Source of the DNA: Streptomyces sp. HUAS YS2
GTDB lineage: Bacteria; Actinomycetota; Actinomycetes; Streptomycetales; Streptomycetaceae
Reading direction: 5' to 3'
Assembly (NCBI RefSeq): GCF_033343995.1
Contig: NZ_CP137573.1
Location: forward strand, 7,101,001-7,165,000
Length of the DNA: 64,000 nt
Of the stretch, positions 15,536 through 23,774 are shown piece by piece. A program made the translations under genes and the position numbers. Under the pieces are notes generated by a model that was not told the DNA's origin, did no database searches, and worked only from the letters and a program-made list of their open reading frames with translations. Position 1 is the stretch's first letter; the number at the start of each line of letters is the position of its first letter.

Positions 15536-17563
15536 ATGCGGGGTGTGATCGATGACGACCCGTACCTGTGGCTGGAAGACATCTCGGGCGAGGCCGCCCT
15601 CGCCTGGGTGGCCGAGCGGAACGCGGAGACCGCGGCGGCACTGGCCGGCGACCCCGGTTTCGCGGAGCTGAAGCGACGGCTGCGGGAGGTGCTGGACGCC
15701 TCCGACCGGATCCCGTACACCGTGCGGCGCGGGGCGTTCCTGTACGACTTCTGGCAGGACGCCGAGCACGTGCGCGGCGTGTGGCGGCGGACGACGCTGG
15801 AGCAGTACCGCAAGGACGCCCCCGAATGGGAGGTCCTGCTCGACGTCGACGCGCTCGCCGAGGCCGAGGACGAGAAGTGGGTGTGGGCCGGGGCGCGGGT
15901 GCGGCATCCCGCCTACGACCGGGCGCTGCTCCTGCTCTCGCGGGACGGCGGGGACGCCGTCGTGGTCCGCGAGTTCGACCTCGCCACCCGGACCTTCGTC
16001 GAGGGCGGCTTCGAGGTCGCCGAGGCGAAGACCCGGATCGGCTGGATCGACGCCGACACCGTCTTCGTCGGCACGGACCTCGGGCCCGGCTCGCTCACCG
16101 ACGCGGGCTATCCGCGCACGGTACGCCGGTGGCGGCGCGGCACCCCGATCGAGGAGGCCGCGCTCGTCTTCGAGGCGGAGACGGGGGACGTGGCCGCCTG
16201 GGGCCACCGCGACACCACGCCCGGCTTCGAGCGCGAGTTCGTCGGCCGCTCACCGGACTTCTTCCGGACCGAGATGCATCTGGTGGCCGACGGCGGCGAG
16301 CTCGTCCGCATCGACGTGCCGGACGACGCCGACGCGTACATCCATCGCCAGTACCTGATCGTCACCCTCAAGTCGGAGTGGCTCGGGCACCCGGCGGGCG
16401 CCCTGCTCGCGTTCGGCTTCGACGCCTTCCTGGCCGGCGACCGCACCGCCGAGGTGCTGTTCAGCCCCGACGAACGCACCGCGCTGGCCGGACAGTCGTG
16501 GACCCGCCGCCACCTGATCCTGGAGACGATGCGCGACGTGACCACCCGCATCGAGGTGCTCACCCCGCCCACGGGCGGAGCCGGCGGCTGGACCCGCGAG
16601 CCGCTCGCGGACGTCCCGGCGCTCTCCGTGGCCGGCATCGTCGACACCGACCCCGACGTCTCCGACGAGTACTTCCTGGACGTCTCCGGATTCCTCCAGC
16701 CCTCGACTCTCTCTCGCGGTGAGATCGGTGGTGACTCGGAGATCCTCAAGCAGGCCCCGGCCCGCTTCGACGCGACAGGTCTGGAGGTGCGCCAGCACTT
16801 CGCGACCTCCGCGGACGGCACCCGGGTGCCGTACTTCGTGATCGGCCCCGACCGCACCGCCACCGGCCCCGGCCCCACGCTGCTCTACGGCTACGGCGGC
16901 TTCGAGGTCTCGCTCACCCCGTTCTACAGCGGGGTCACCGGCCGCGCCTGGCTGGAGCGCGGCGGCACGTACGTGATCGCCAACATCCGCGGTGGCGGCG
17001 AGTACGGCCCCCGCTGGCACCAGGCCGCGCTCCGCGCGGAACGGCCGCGCGCCTTCGAGGACTTCGCGGCCGTCGCCGCCGACCTCGTCGCCCGCGGCAT
17101 CACCACCCCCGCGATGCTCGGGGCCGAGGGCGGCAGCAACGGCGGCCTGCTCATGGGCGCGATGCTCACCCGGTACCCGGAGCTGTTCGGCGCGATCGTC
17201 TCCGAAGTACCGCTCCTGGACATGTGCCGGTTCCACAAGCTGCTCGCCGGCGCGTCCTGGATCGCCGAGTACGGAGACCCGGGCGACGAGGCCGACCTGC
17301 CCCACCTGCGGCTGCTCTCCCCGTACCACCACCTCGCCGCGGACCGGACCTACCCGCCGGTGCTCCTGATGACCTCCACCCGCGACGACCGCGTGCACCC
17401 CGGCCACGCCCGCAAGACCGCCGCCCGGCTGCGCGAACTCGGCCACGAGGTGCTGTTCCACGAGAACACCGGCGGCGGCCACTCGGGCGCTTCCGACAAC
17501 GAACAGGTCGCCCACAACGACGCCCTGGTCCACACGTTCCTCTGGCGGCATCTCACGTCCTGA
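15536..17563 (+). CDS. Prolyl oligopeptidase family serine peptidase (S9A)
   Basis: This 675-residue cytoplasmic-type peptidase has an N-terminal beta-propeller (residues about 60-410) and a C-terminal alpha/beta hydrolase. The catalytic triad is visible as Ser534 in GAEGGSNGGLL, Asp617 in TSTRDDRVHPGHA and His649 in GGGHSGAS. There is no signal peptide: it begins MRGVIDDDPYLWLEDISGE, the usual S9A start. ATG 15536 was chosen because the frame upstream overlaps the Lrp gene; GTG 15545 is possible. It probably cleaves proline-containing peptides. It stands alone, just after the Lrp gene. Confidence 0.93.
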   Translation: MRGVIDDDPYLWLEDISGEAALAWVAERNAETAAALAGDPGFAELKRRLREVLDASDRIPYTVRRGAFLYDFWQDAEHVRGVWRRTTLEQYRKDAPEWEVLLDVDALAEAEDEKWVWAGARVRHPAYDRALLLLSRDGGDAVVVREFDLATRTFVEGGFEVAEAKTRIGWIDADTVFVGTDLGPGSLTDAGYPRTVRRWRRGTPIEEAALVFEAETGDVAAWGHRDTTPGFEREFVGRSPDFFRTEMHLVADGGELVRIDVPDDADAYIHRQYLIVTLKSEWLGHPAGALLAFGFDAFLAGDRTAEVLFSPDERTALAGQSWTRRHLILETMRDVTTRIEVLTPPTGGAGGWTREPLADVPALSVAGIVDTDPDVSDEYFLDVSGFLQPSTLSRGEIGGDSEILKQAPARFDATGLEVRQHFATSADGTRVPYFVIGPDRTATGPGPTLLYGYGGFEVSLTPFYSGVTGRAWLERGGTYVIANIRGGGEYGPRWHQAALRAERPRAFEDFAAVAADLVARGITTPAMLGAEGGSNGGLLMGAMLTRYPELFGAIVSEVPLLDMCRFHKLLAGASWIAEYGDPGDEADLPHLRLLSPYHHLAADRTYPPVLLMTSTRDDRVHPGHARKTAARLRELGHEVLFHENTGGGHSGASDNEQVAHNDALVHTFLWRHLTS

Positions 17564-17661
17564 GAAGAACTTCGGCGGTTTTCCGTTATCGGGCCGCGCC
17601 GCCGAGGTCTCCCATGCGCAGGGCTCGACAACAGGCGCGACAGGCAGGGTGGAACCAGGGC

Positions 17662-19434
17662 ATGGCAGCTCAGCACGGTACGGAACTGGTCAGGGCCGCA
17701 CAGGCCGGGGACCCGGGGGCGCGCGACCAGCTCGTCGCCGCCTACCTGCCCCTGGTCTACAACATCGTCGGACGGGCGTTGAACGGTCACCACGACGTCG
17801 ACGACGTCGTCCAGGAGACGATGCTGCGCGCGCTCGACGGCCTCGGCCGGCTCCGCTCGCCGGACAGCTTCCGGTCGTGGCTGGTGGCCATCGCCATGAA
17901 CGCCGTCCGCAGCCACTGGCACGCCCAGCAGACCGGCGTCCGCACCGGCGTCCTCGACGAGGCCCGGGACGTGGCCCAGCCCGGCGGGGACTTCGTGGAC
18001 CTGACCGTGGTCCGGCTCAACCTCTCCGGCCAGCGCCGCGAGACCGCCGAGGCGACCCGCTGGCTGGAGCCCGACGACAGCGCCCTGCTGTCGCTGTGGT
18101 GGCTGGAGTGCGCCGGGGAGTTGAGCCGTTACGAGGTGGCGGTGGCCCTGGACCTGTCCACCCAGCACACCGCGGTCCGGGTGCAGCGGATGAAGGAACA
18201 GCTGGACACCGCCCGGATCGTCGTACGGGCCCTGTCGCAGAACCCGCCCTGCCCCGCCCTGCGGTCCGAGATCGGCACCTGGGACGGCCGCCCCTCCGCG
18301 CTCTGGCGCAAGCGAATAGCCCGGCACGCCCGCGCCTGCGCGCGCTGCGCCGGCCTGTGGAGCGGGCTCGTCCCGGCGGAGGGACTGCTCGCCGGACTGC
18401 TGCTGGTCCCACCGGCGGTCGCCCTGCTCGCGAGCGTCCGGGAGAGCGCGGGACCGGGGCTCGCGGGCGCCTCGTACGGGTACGCGGCGGCGGATCGGTA
18501 CGGCGCGGGGGACGCGTACGGAGCGGGGGACGCGTACGGAGCGCGGGGCGCGTACGGCGAGGCGGATCCTTTCGGCGCGGGCGAACCGTACGCGCCGTCC
18601 GATCCGTACGAGGTTTCCGCCGACCCCGCCGGGTTCCCCTCGGACACCTCCGCGTCCACCGTCGCCATGCCGCCCGGCGGACGGAACGGCCGCGGCGCAC
18701 GCCGCCGACGGGAGCAGCGGCGGCAGCGCGACCGCCGCCGTGCCGCCCTCGCCGCGGGCATAGCCGTGGTGACGGTCGCGGGCGGGTCGTTCTACCTGAT
18801 CTCCGGTCCCGAAGAGGGCCGGGAGATCGTCGACGCGGCGGGTACGGAGGCCGCCGGGACCCCGCTGTCCGTCGCCTCGTTCCCGTCCGCCGTCCCGTCC
18901 TCGTCCTCCGCCAGCCCCTCCGCGAGCCCGAGCAAGAAGCCCTCCGCCACCCCGAGCCGCCCGGCCGAGCCCAAGCCGGCGACGAAGCCCGCCACCCGGC
19001 CCGCGTCGCCGCCGCCCCGCCCGCGCCCCACCACCGCACCGATGGACTCCGGGGCCGGCTCCACCGTCGGGCAGGTGATCGCCCTGGTCAACTCCGAGCG
19101 TTCGAAGGCCGGTTGCGGCCCGGTGACCGGGAACGACCTGCTGCACAAGGCCGCGCGGGGCCACTCCGACGACATGGCGGCGCGCGACTTCTTCGACCAC
19201 ACCAACCCCGACGGCGACGGCCCGGGGGAGCGCATCACGGCCGCCGGGTACCGCTGGTCGACGTACGGCGAGAACATCGCGATGGGACAGCGCACCCCGG
19301 CGCAGGTCATGGACTCCTGGATGAACAGCCCGGGCCACCGAGCCAACATCCTGAACTGCGCCTTCAAGGAGATCGGCATCGGCGTCCACGACGCCGGCGG
19401 CCCGTACTGGACCCAGGTCTTCGGCGCGCGCTGA
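17662..19434 (+). CDS. Fusion protein: ECF-type sigma factor, zinc-binding anti-sigma motif, membrane anchor and CAP domain
   Basis: This single 590-residue frame carries, in order: sigma region 2 (about 10-90, with DVDDVVQETMLRAL), a region-4-like part (about 135-190, with STQHTAVRVQRMKEQL), a zinc-binding motif His222-x3-Cys226-x2-Cys229 as in ZAS anti-sigma factors, a hydrophobic stretch at 241-260, YGAGDA-type repeats at 282-305, a basic stretch, one clear membrane helix (361-380), a Ser/Pro linker (410-460) and a C-terminal CAP/SCP domain (470-590, with HSDDMAARDFFDHTNPDG, GENIA and WMNSPGHRANIL). The layout predicts a cytoplasmic sigma part held by a cis-acting zinc motif and tethered to an extracellular sensor or effector. 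ATG 17662 was chosen; an in-frame ATG at 17614 with GAGG upstream is an alternative. No separate anti-sigma gene is adjacent. Confidence 0.9.
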   Translation: MAAQHGTELVRAAQAGDPGARDQLVAAYLPLVYNIVGRALNGHHDVDDVVQETMLRALDGLGRLRSPDSFRSWLVAIAMNAVRSHWHAQQTGVRTGVLDEARDVAQPGGDFVDLTVVRLNLSGQRRETAEATRWLEPDDSALLSLWWLECAGELSRYEVAVALDLSTQHTAVRVQRMKEQLDTARIVVRALSQNPPCPALRSEIGTWDGRPSALWRKRIARHARACARCAGLWSGLVPAEGLLAGLLLVPPAVALLASVRESAGPGLAGASYGYAAADRYGAGDAYGAGDAYGARGAYGEADPFGAGEPYAPSDPYEVSADPAGFPSDTSASTVAMPPGGRNGRGARRRREQRRQRDRRRAALAAGIAVVTVAGGSFYLISGPEEGREIVDAAGTEAAGTPLSVASFPSAVPSSSSASPSASPSKKPSATPSRPAEPKPATKPATRPASPPPRPRPTTAPMDSGAGSTVGQVIALVNSERSKAGCGPVTGNDLLHKAARGHSDDMAARDFFDHTNPDGDGPGERITAAGYRWSTYGENIAMGQRTPAQVMDSWMNSPGHRANILNCAFKEIGIGVHDAGGPYWTQVFGAR

Positions 19435-19441
19435 GAGACGC

Positions 19442-19987
19442 TCAGGCGGCCCGGCAGTACACCGCCGGGCCGATCGGCGCCGCGGCGTCGGCCATGGCCG
19501 CGTGCCGCACGGGGCGGGCGTCGCGCGAGGTGCGCGCGGTGCCGGCGGTGGCCGCGGCGCGCGAGCGGTCGCGGGCGAAGACGACGAGGCGCAGCACCGC
19601 GAACCGCGCGAGCCCGGCGAGCGCGGAGGCGGACAGGTAGACGACCTGCTCCAGCACCGCACCGGGCTCCGCCGCCAGTTGCCGCAGGGCGAACATCGCC
19701 AAGCAGGTCACCACGTACGCGGCACCCGCCGACCCGGCCGACTGCACATGCTGCCGCCAGGTCGCGCGCCCGCCCGCGCCGAAGGTGAAGCGGGCGTGCA
19801 GCTCGGTGGCGAGCAGCGTGGAGACCACGCTGACCAGAGCGTTGGCCAGGACCCAGGGAATCCAGGAGCCGAGGGCCGCCACGGCGAAGCTGGAGGCGAT
19901 CCCGACCCCGCCGCCGCAGAGCACGAAGCGGGCGAAGGCGTGGAAGGCGCCGGGAGCTGCCTGCTTCCGGCTCTGCGCTGTCTCCAT
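19442..19987 (-). CDS. GtrA-family membrane protein
   Basis: This 181-residue protein has four hydrophobic segments, beginning FARFVLCGGGVGIASSFAVAAL, the GtrA-family pattern. GtrA-like proteins are linked to moving polyprenyl-linked sugars across the membrane. The ATG 19987 is preceded by a purine-rich stretch; an earlier ATG at 20077 would run the frame into the palindrome cluster. The C-terminus is Ala/Arg rich. No glycosyltransferase gene is adjacent, so its partner is unknown. Confidence 0.85.
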   Translation of the reverse strand: METAQSRKQAAPGAFHAFARFVLCGGGVGIASSFAVAALGSWIPWVLANALVSVVSTLLATELHARFTFGAGGRATWRQHVQSAGSAGAAYVVTCLAMFALRQLAAEPGAVLEQVVYLSASALAGLARFAVLRLVVFARDRSRAAATAGTARTSRDARPVRHAAMADAAAPIGPAVYCRAA

Positions 19988-20067
19988 CGATCCGCCCCTT
20001 TTGTCATGGCCCACCCGGTGAACGGCGCGCTCCGCGGCCCGCGAACGGGACGGCTGCGCCATCGATG

Positions 20068-20127
20068 GTGCCATCATGGCACACTAGTGGCGCCATAGCG
20101 AGTGAGAGTGGCGTCATGTGTGGCGTC
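20068..20127. promoter_or_regulatory. Cluster of TGGYRCCA-type palindromes
   Basis: GTGCCATCATGGCAC (20068-20082, perfect 7-bp arms), ACTAGT (20083-20088) and TGGCGCCA (20088-20095) are followed by TGGCGTCAT (20109-20117) and TGGCGTC (20121-20127). The cluster lies between the divergent GtrA and acetyltransferase genes. It resembles a multi-site operator, but no regulator gene is nearby. Confidence 0.45.
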
Positions 20128-20239
20128 GCGGTGGAGTGCGCGGTGGTGCGGGCGAAGCGCGGCTGCGGTGCTTCTCGATACGCTCGGCATTCGCCTGGTT
20201 CCGCGCGGCCGCGTTTCCGCCGCCTCCGAAGGGCATGTC

Positions 20240-20581
20240 ATGACCGAGCAGGCCCCCGCCCCCGTCGTCCGGCACGTCGACGCCCGCCACCGCTACGAGA
20301 TCCTCCTCGCGGGGGAGCGCGTCGGCCTGACGGCCTATCGCGACCGCGACCGGCAGCGTGTCTTCGTCCACACCGAGGTCGACGCCGCCCACTCCGGCCA
20401 GGGGCTGGCCGGGATCCTCGTCCGGGCGGCACTGACCGACGTGCGCGCCTCCGGCCGGCGCATCGTGGCCGTCTGTCCGTACGTGGCGAGGTACCTGAAG
20501 AGGCACGGGGAGTTCGCCGACATCACGGACCCGGTGACCCCCGCCGTCTTCCAGTGGCTGAACGGCGTCCTGGGCCGCTGA
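20240..20581 (+). CDS. Small GNAT-family N-acetyltransferase (YidJ-like)
   Basis: This 113-residue protein has the compact GNAT pattern VFVHTEVDAAHSGQGLAGILVRAALTDVRASG followed by VAVCPYVARYLKRH, where the acetyl-CoA loop and the Cys-Pro-Tyr segment are conserved. The start ATG 20240 has GAAGGG seven bases ahead. It stands alone between GtrA and a PhnB-like protein. The substrate is unknown. Confidence 0.88.
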   Translation: MTEQAPAPVVRHVDARHRYEILLAGERVGLTAYRDRDRQRVFVHTEVDAAHSGQGLAGILVRAALTDVRASGRRIVAVCPYVARYLKRHGEFADITDPVTPAVFQWLNGVLGR

Positions 20582-20713
20582 TCCACCGCTGGGGCCGGGC
20601 CGGTCCGGCGTGGGGAATCGCCCGGCGGCGCCCGCGTTGCGGCCGGCCGTGGGCTCCTCCAGGCTCGATCCAGGGCCGAACGGTCCGACGCCATGTCACG
20701 AGAGGCGGCTTCG

Positions 20714-21139
20714 ATGGCTTCGCGACTCAACCCGTACATCACCTTCGACGGTGATGCCCGGCAGGCCCTGGAGTTCTACCAGGGCATCTTCGGCGGCACG
20801 CTGTCGCTGAACACCTACGCGGACTTCGGCGGGGAAGACGGCCCGCCGCCCGGAGACCTCGCCGAGAAGATCATGCACGGCATGCTGGAGACCGACAGCG
20901 GCTTCACGCTCATGTGTGCCGACGTCCCGCCGGGCATGGAGTACCGGCCCGGGAACAACATCTCGGTGAGCGTGAGCGGCGAGGACGACGCCGAGCTGCG
21001 CGCGTACTGGCAGCAGCTCTCCGCCGACGGCTCGGTCTCGGTGCCGCTGGAGAAGCAGATGTGGGGCGACGTCTTCGGTATGTGCACCGACCGCTTCGGC
21101 ATCATCTGGCTGGTCAACATCAACGCCCAGCAGGGCTGA
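20714..21139 (+). CDS. PhnB-like VOC-superfamily protein
   Basis: This 141-residue protein has the PhnB/glyoxalase-like pattern: LNPYITFDGDARQALEFYQGIFGG at the start, MHGMLETDSGFTLMCADVP in the middle and WGDVFGMCTDRFGIIWLVN at the end. Such proteins form beta-alpha-beta-beta-beta dimers and often have no metal. The ATG 20714 has GAGAGGCGG upstream; the in-frame ATG at 20693 is less likely. A long hairpin follows. Confidence 0.9.
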   Translation: MASRLNPYITFDGDARQALEFYQGIFGGTLSLNTYADFGGEDGPPPGDLAEKIMHGMLETDSGFTLMCADVPPGMEYRPGNNISVSVSGEDDAELRAYWQQLSADGSVSVPLEKQMWGDVFGMCTDRFGIIWLVNINAQQG

Positions 21140-21185
21140 CCGGCCCGCTGCCGGCCTGTGCGGCAGCGCGCCCAGGGTGCACCCG

Positions 21186-21238
21186 GCCGCGCCGGCCGCC
21201 ACCCCCTCCTCGGTGAGGCGGGAGGCGGCCGGCGCGGC
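21186..21238 (+). terminator. Terminator hairpin after the PhnB-like gene
   Basis: A perfect 15-bp stem (GCCGCGCCGGCCGCC and complement) with a 23-nt loop is followed by TTTCC. It lies 47 bp after the stop codon. Confidence 0.6.
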
Positions 21239-21259
21239 TTTCCGCTGCCGCCGTCCAGC

Positions 21260-21605
21260 CTCCCCCTCACCCTGATCGGCGCCCTCGGTTTCGCGACCGT
21301 GCCGCCGTCGAGCCTCTTCGCCCGTGCGCGGCCGCCCCCACGCCCGCCTCGGCCGCCAGCATCGGCGCCTTCAACCTCGGCAACGCGCTCGCCGCCTGGG
21401 TCGGCGGCGTCGTCATCGCCGCGGGACTCGGCTTCACCGCCCCAACCGGGTCGGCGCGCTGCTCTCCGAGACGGCGCTGCTGCCGGCTCTCCTCGCCGCC
21501 TTCCTGGACCGGCGCACGCGTGCCGCCCGTGCCCGGACGACCGCCGTCCCGGCCCCGGTGTCCGAGGCCGCGCCCGCCCCCGTTGCGGCCGGGACACACG
21601 CCTGA
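21260..21605 (+). pseudogene. Remnant of an MFS drug-efflux transporter (C-terminal part, frameshifted)
   Basis: Three reading frames must be joined to recover an MFS C-terminus. LPLTLIGALGFATVPP (from 21260) is in one frame, IGAFNLGNALAAWVGGVVI (from 21361) in the second, and VGALLSETALLPALLAAFLD (to the stop at 21605) in the third. The last shift looks like loss of one C in ACCGCCCCAACC near 21440. GAFNLGNALxAWxGG is the signature of the AraJ/Cmx-type DHA1 efflux family. The N-terminal 300 or so residues are absent. This explains most of the 484-bp stretch between the PhnB-like and AI-2E genes. Confidence 0.75.
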
Positions 21606-21623
21606 CGCGACGCGGCCGCCGGC

Positions 21624-22724
21624 TCAGGCGGGGGCGCCTCCGTCCGGCGCCGCCGCCTCCTCTTCCGTCGCCCGGCGGTCCTTCCGCAGGGCGACGTGCA
21701 CCGCCCACACCACCGACACCAGCGGCACCGCGACCACGGCCCCCACGAAGCCCGCCGCGATCGAGCCCGCGATCACCGTGATCGCCACCACCAGCGGGTG
21801 CAGCCGCACCGCCCAGCTCATGACCAGCGGATGCAGCAGATGCCCCTCGATCTGGCCGATGACCACGATCAGCGCGACCACGATCCCCGCCACCAGCGGG
21901 CCCTTCGACGCGAGCGCCACGATCGCCGCGACCGCGAGCGCGATGGGCGAGCCGATCAGCGGGATGAACGCGGCCAGGAACTCGAGCAGCGCGAGCGGCA
22001 GCGCGAGCGGCACGCCGAGGAGCCAGAGCGCCACGCCCACCAGCACCGCGTTGACAGCCGCGACCAGCACGATCCCGTGCGTGTAGCCGGTGAACGTACG
22101 CCAGGCCGCGCGCCCCCCGATCTGCACCCGGCCCCGGATCGACCCGGGCAGCTGCTCCTGGAACCACGCCCACTGGCGGTCCCCCGAGTGGATGAAGAAC
22201 ACCGAGCAGAACAGCGCCAGGGCCAGCGTGGTCAGCACCGCCACCAGCCGGTGCGCCCCGCTCACCGCCTGGCTGAACACGGTCGAGCGATGGCTCGACA
22301 GGAACTGCCCGATCCTCGACTGGACATCGCCCAGCGCCCCCGGGTTCAGCCGGAACGGCGGCCGCTCCAGCCAGTCCTCGATGCGCCTGATGCCCTCCCG
22401 GAACTCGCGCACCAGCGTCGTCCGCTCGTCCGCCACCGTCTCGCCGACCAGCGCCAGCACACCGAGGACCAGCGCGATGCCGCCGAGCAGGGTGAGCGCG
22501 ACGGCCAGCGGGCGGGGCAGCAGCCACCGCGCCACCAGGTCCGCGATCGGCCGCAGCAGCGCGGTGACCACCAGCCCCAGGAACACGGCCACGCCGATCT
22601 CGTGGAACCGCCCGAGCACGGCGAACAGGCTGTAGACGAGCGCCCCGACGACGAGCACCCGCCACGCGTAGGCGGCGGCCGTGCGGAGGAACGGGACCAC
22701 CTGCGGTGGTGTGCCAGGCTGCAT
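21624..22724 (-). CDS. AI-2E-family transporter (TqsA/PerM-like)
   Basis: This 366-residue membrane protein has about eight helices and family stretches such as FLAAFIPLIGSPIALAVAAIVAL and GQIEGHLLHPLVMSWAVRLHPLVV. AI-2E proteins are broad-function exporters or antiporters, not reliably linked to autoinducer-2. ATG 22724 (MQPGTPPQ) was chosen, although the ribosome-binding site is weak. It diverges from a DMT transporter with a 174-bp gap that shows no strong motif. Confidence 0.9.
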   Translation of the reverse strand: MQPGTPPQVVPFLRTAAAYAWRVLVVGALVYSLFAVLGRFHEIGVAVFLGLVVTALLRPIADLVARWLLPRPLAVALTLLGGIALVLGVLALVGETVADERTTLVREFREGIRRIEDWLERPPFRLNPGALGDVQSRIGQFLSSHRSTVFSQAVSGAHRLVAVLTTLALALFCSVFFIHSGDRQWAWFQEQLPGSIRGRVQIGGRAAWRTFTGYTHGIVLVAAVNAVLVGVALWLLGVPLALPLALLEFLAAFIPLIGSPIALAVAAIVALASKGPLVAGIVVALIVVIGQIEGHLLHPLVMSWAVRLHPLVVAITVIAGSIAAGFVGAVVAVPLVSVVWAVHVALRKDRRATEEEAAAPDGGAPA

Positions 22725-22898
22725 GAGGGTCGACGTACCACCGCGGGCCCTGCGCGCCACCTCCACGGCCCCACATTCGCCCGACCTCCGCCCGGCATTC
22801 GGCCGACCGGGTCCGGACGGGCGAATGCGCGGCCGGCCTCCGGCCCGGTCCGGTGCCGCCGCCGGGCGGTCCGCCGCCGCACGGGCGAGGATCGGGGG

Positions 22899-23753
22899 AT
22901 GGGCGTTCTGCTGCCGGTCGTGTTCTCCCTCCTCGCCGCGTTCAGCAACGCGCTCGCCACGGTGCTGCAGCGTCGCGCCGCGCTCACGGTCCCGCAGTCC
23001 GACTCGTTCCGGCCCGGGCTGATCCTCGACCTGATGCGCCGCCCGATCTGGCTGGGCGGCATCCTCGCCGTGATCGTGGCGGGCGTCGGCCAGGCCGCGG
23101 CCCTGGCGACCGGGCCGCTGACCCTCGTCCAGCCGCTGTTCGTCCTCGAACTGCCGCTCGCGCTGCTCATCGCCTCCCTGATCGCGCGCGAGCGACTGCC
23201 CGCCGGACTGTGGGCGGCGGTGGGAGGGGTGGTCGCCGGGCTCGGCCTCGCACTCGTCGCCGCCTCGCCCGGCGGGAACCGCACCCACGTGGCGCTGGAC
23301 CGGTGGGTCCCGGCGCTCGTCGTGAGCTGCGCCGTCGTGGTGGCGCTGGCCGCCGCCGGACTGCGCCGGCCCCCGGGCCGCGCCCGGGCCGGCTGCCTCG
23401 GCGCCGCGACGGCGATCTGCTACGCGCTCACCGCCGCGCTGATGAAGGCGTCCATGCACATCCTGGACGACGGCGGCCTCGACGCGTTCTTCACGAGCTG
23501 GCAGACGTACGCCTTCGCCGTGACCGGCATCGCCGCGCTGCTCCTGCTCGAACACGCCATGCAGGGCGGGCCGCTGGTCGCCTCGCAGCCCGCATTGACG
23601 CTCGGGGACGCGACGGTCAGCCTCGCCCTGGGCATCGTGCTGTACGAGGAGCACGTACGAGCCGGATGGTGGCTGCTGCCCCAGCTGGCCGGCGTCGCCC
23701 TCATCGTCCTCGGGGTCTTCGCACTGGCCCGCGGCGGCGTCCGCACCGCGTAG
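22899..23753 (+). CDS. DMT-family (EamA-like) membrane transporter
   Basis: This 284-residue protein has nine or ten hydrophobic helices, with the first-half motif GPLTLVQPLFVLELPLALL and the second-half ATAICYALTAALMKASMHIL. It resembles the Streptomyces DMT transporters related to the NIPA-like group. The start ATG 22899 has GAGG ahead. The substrate is unknown. It converges on the SARP gene, with a small GC palindrome between the two. Confidence 0.85.
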   Translation: MGVLLPVVFSLLAAFSNALATVLQRRAALTVPQSDSFRPGLILDLMRRPIWLGGILAVIVAGVGQAAALATGPLTLVQPLFVLELPLALLIASLIARERLPAGLWAAVGGVVAGLGLALVAASPGGNRTHVALDRWVPALVVSCAVVVALAAAGLRRPPGRARAGCLGAATAICYALTAALMKASMHILDDGGLDAFFTSWQTYAFAVTGIAALLLLEHAMQGGPLVASQPALTLGDATVSLALGIVLYEEHVRAGWWLLPQLAGVALIVLGVFALARGGVRTA

Positions 23754-23774
23754 CAGCCCCCGGCGCGCCGGGGC
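23754..23774. terminator. Short GC palindrome between convergent genes
   Basis: AGCCCC-CGGCGCGCCG-GGGCT directly separates the DMT transporter stop from the SARP stop. It may act as a terminator for both. Confidence 0.4.
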
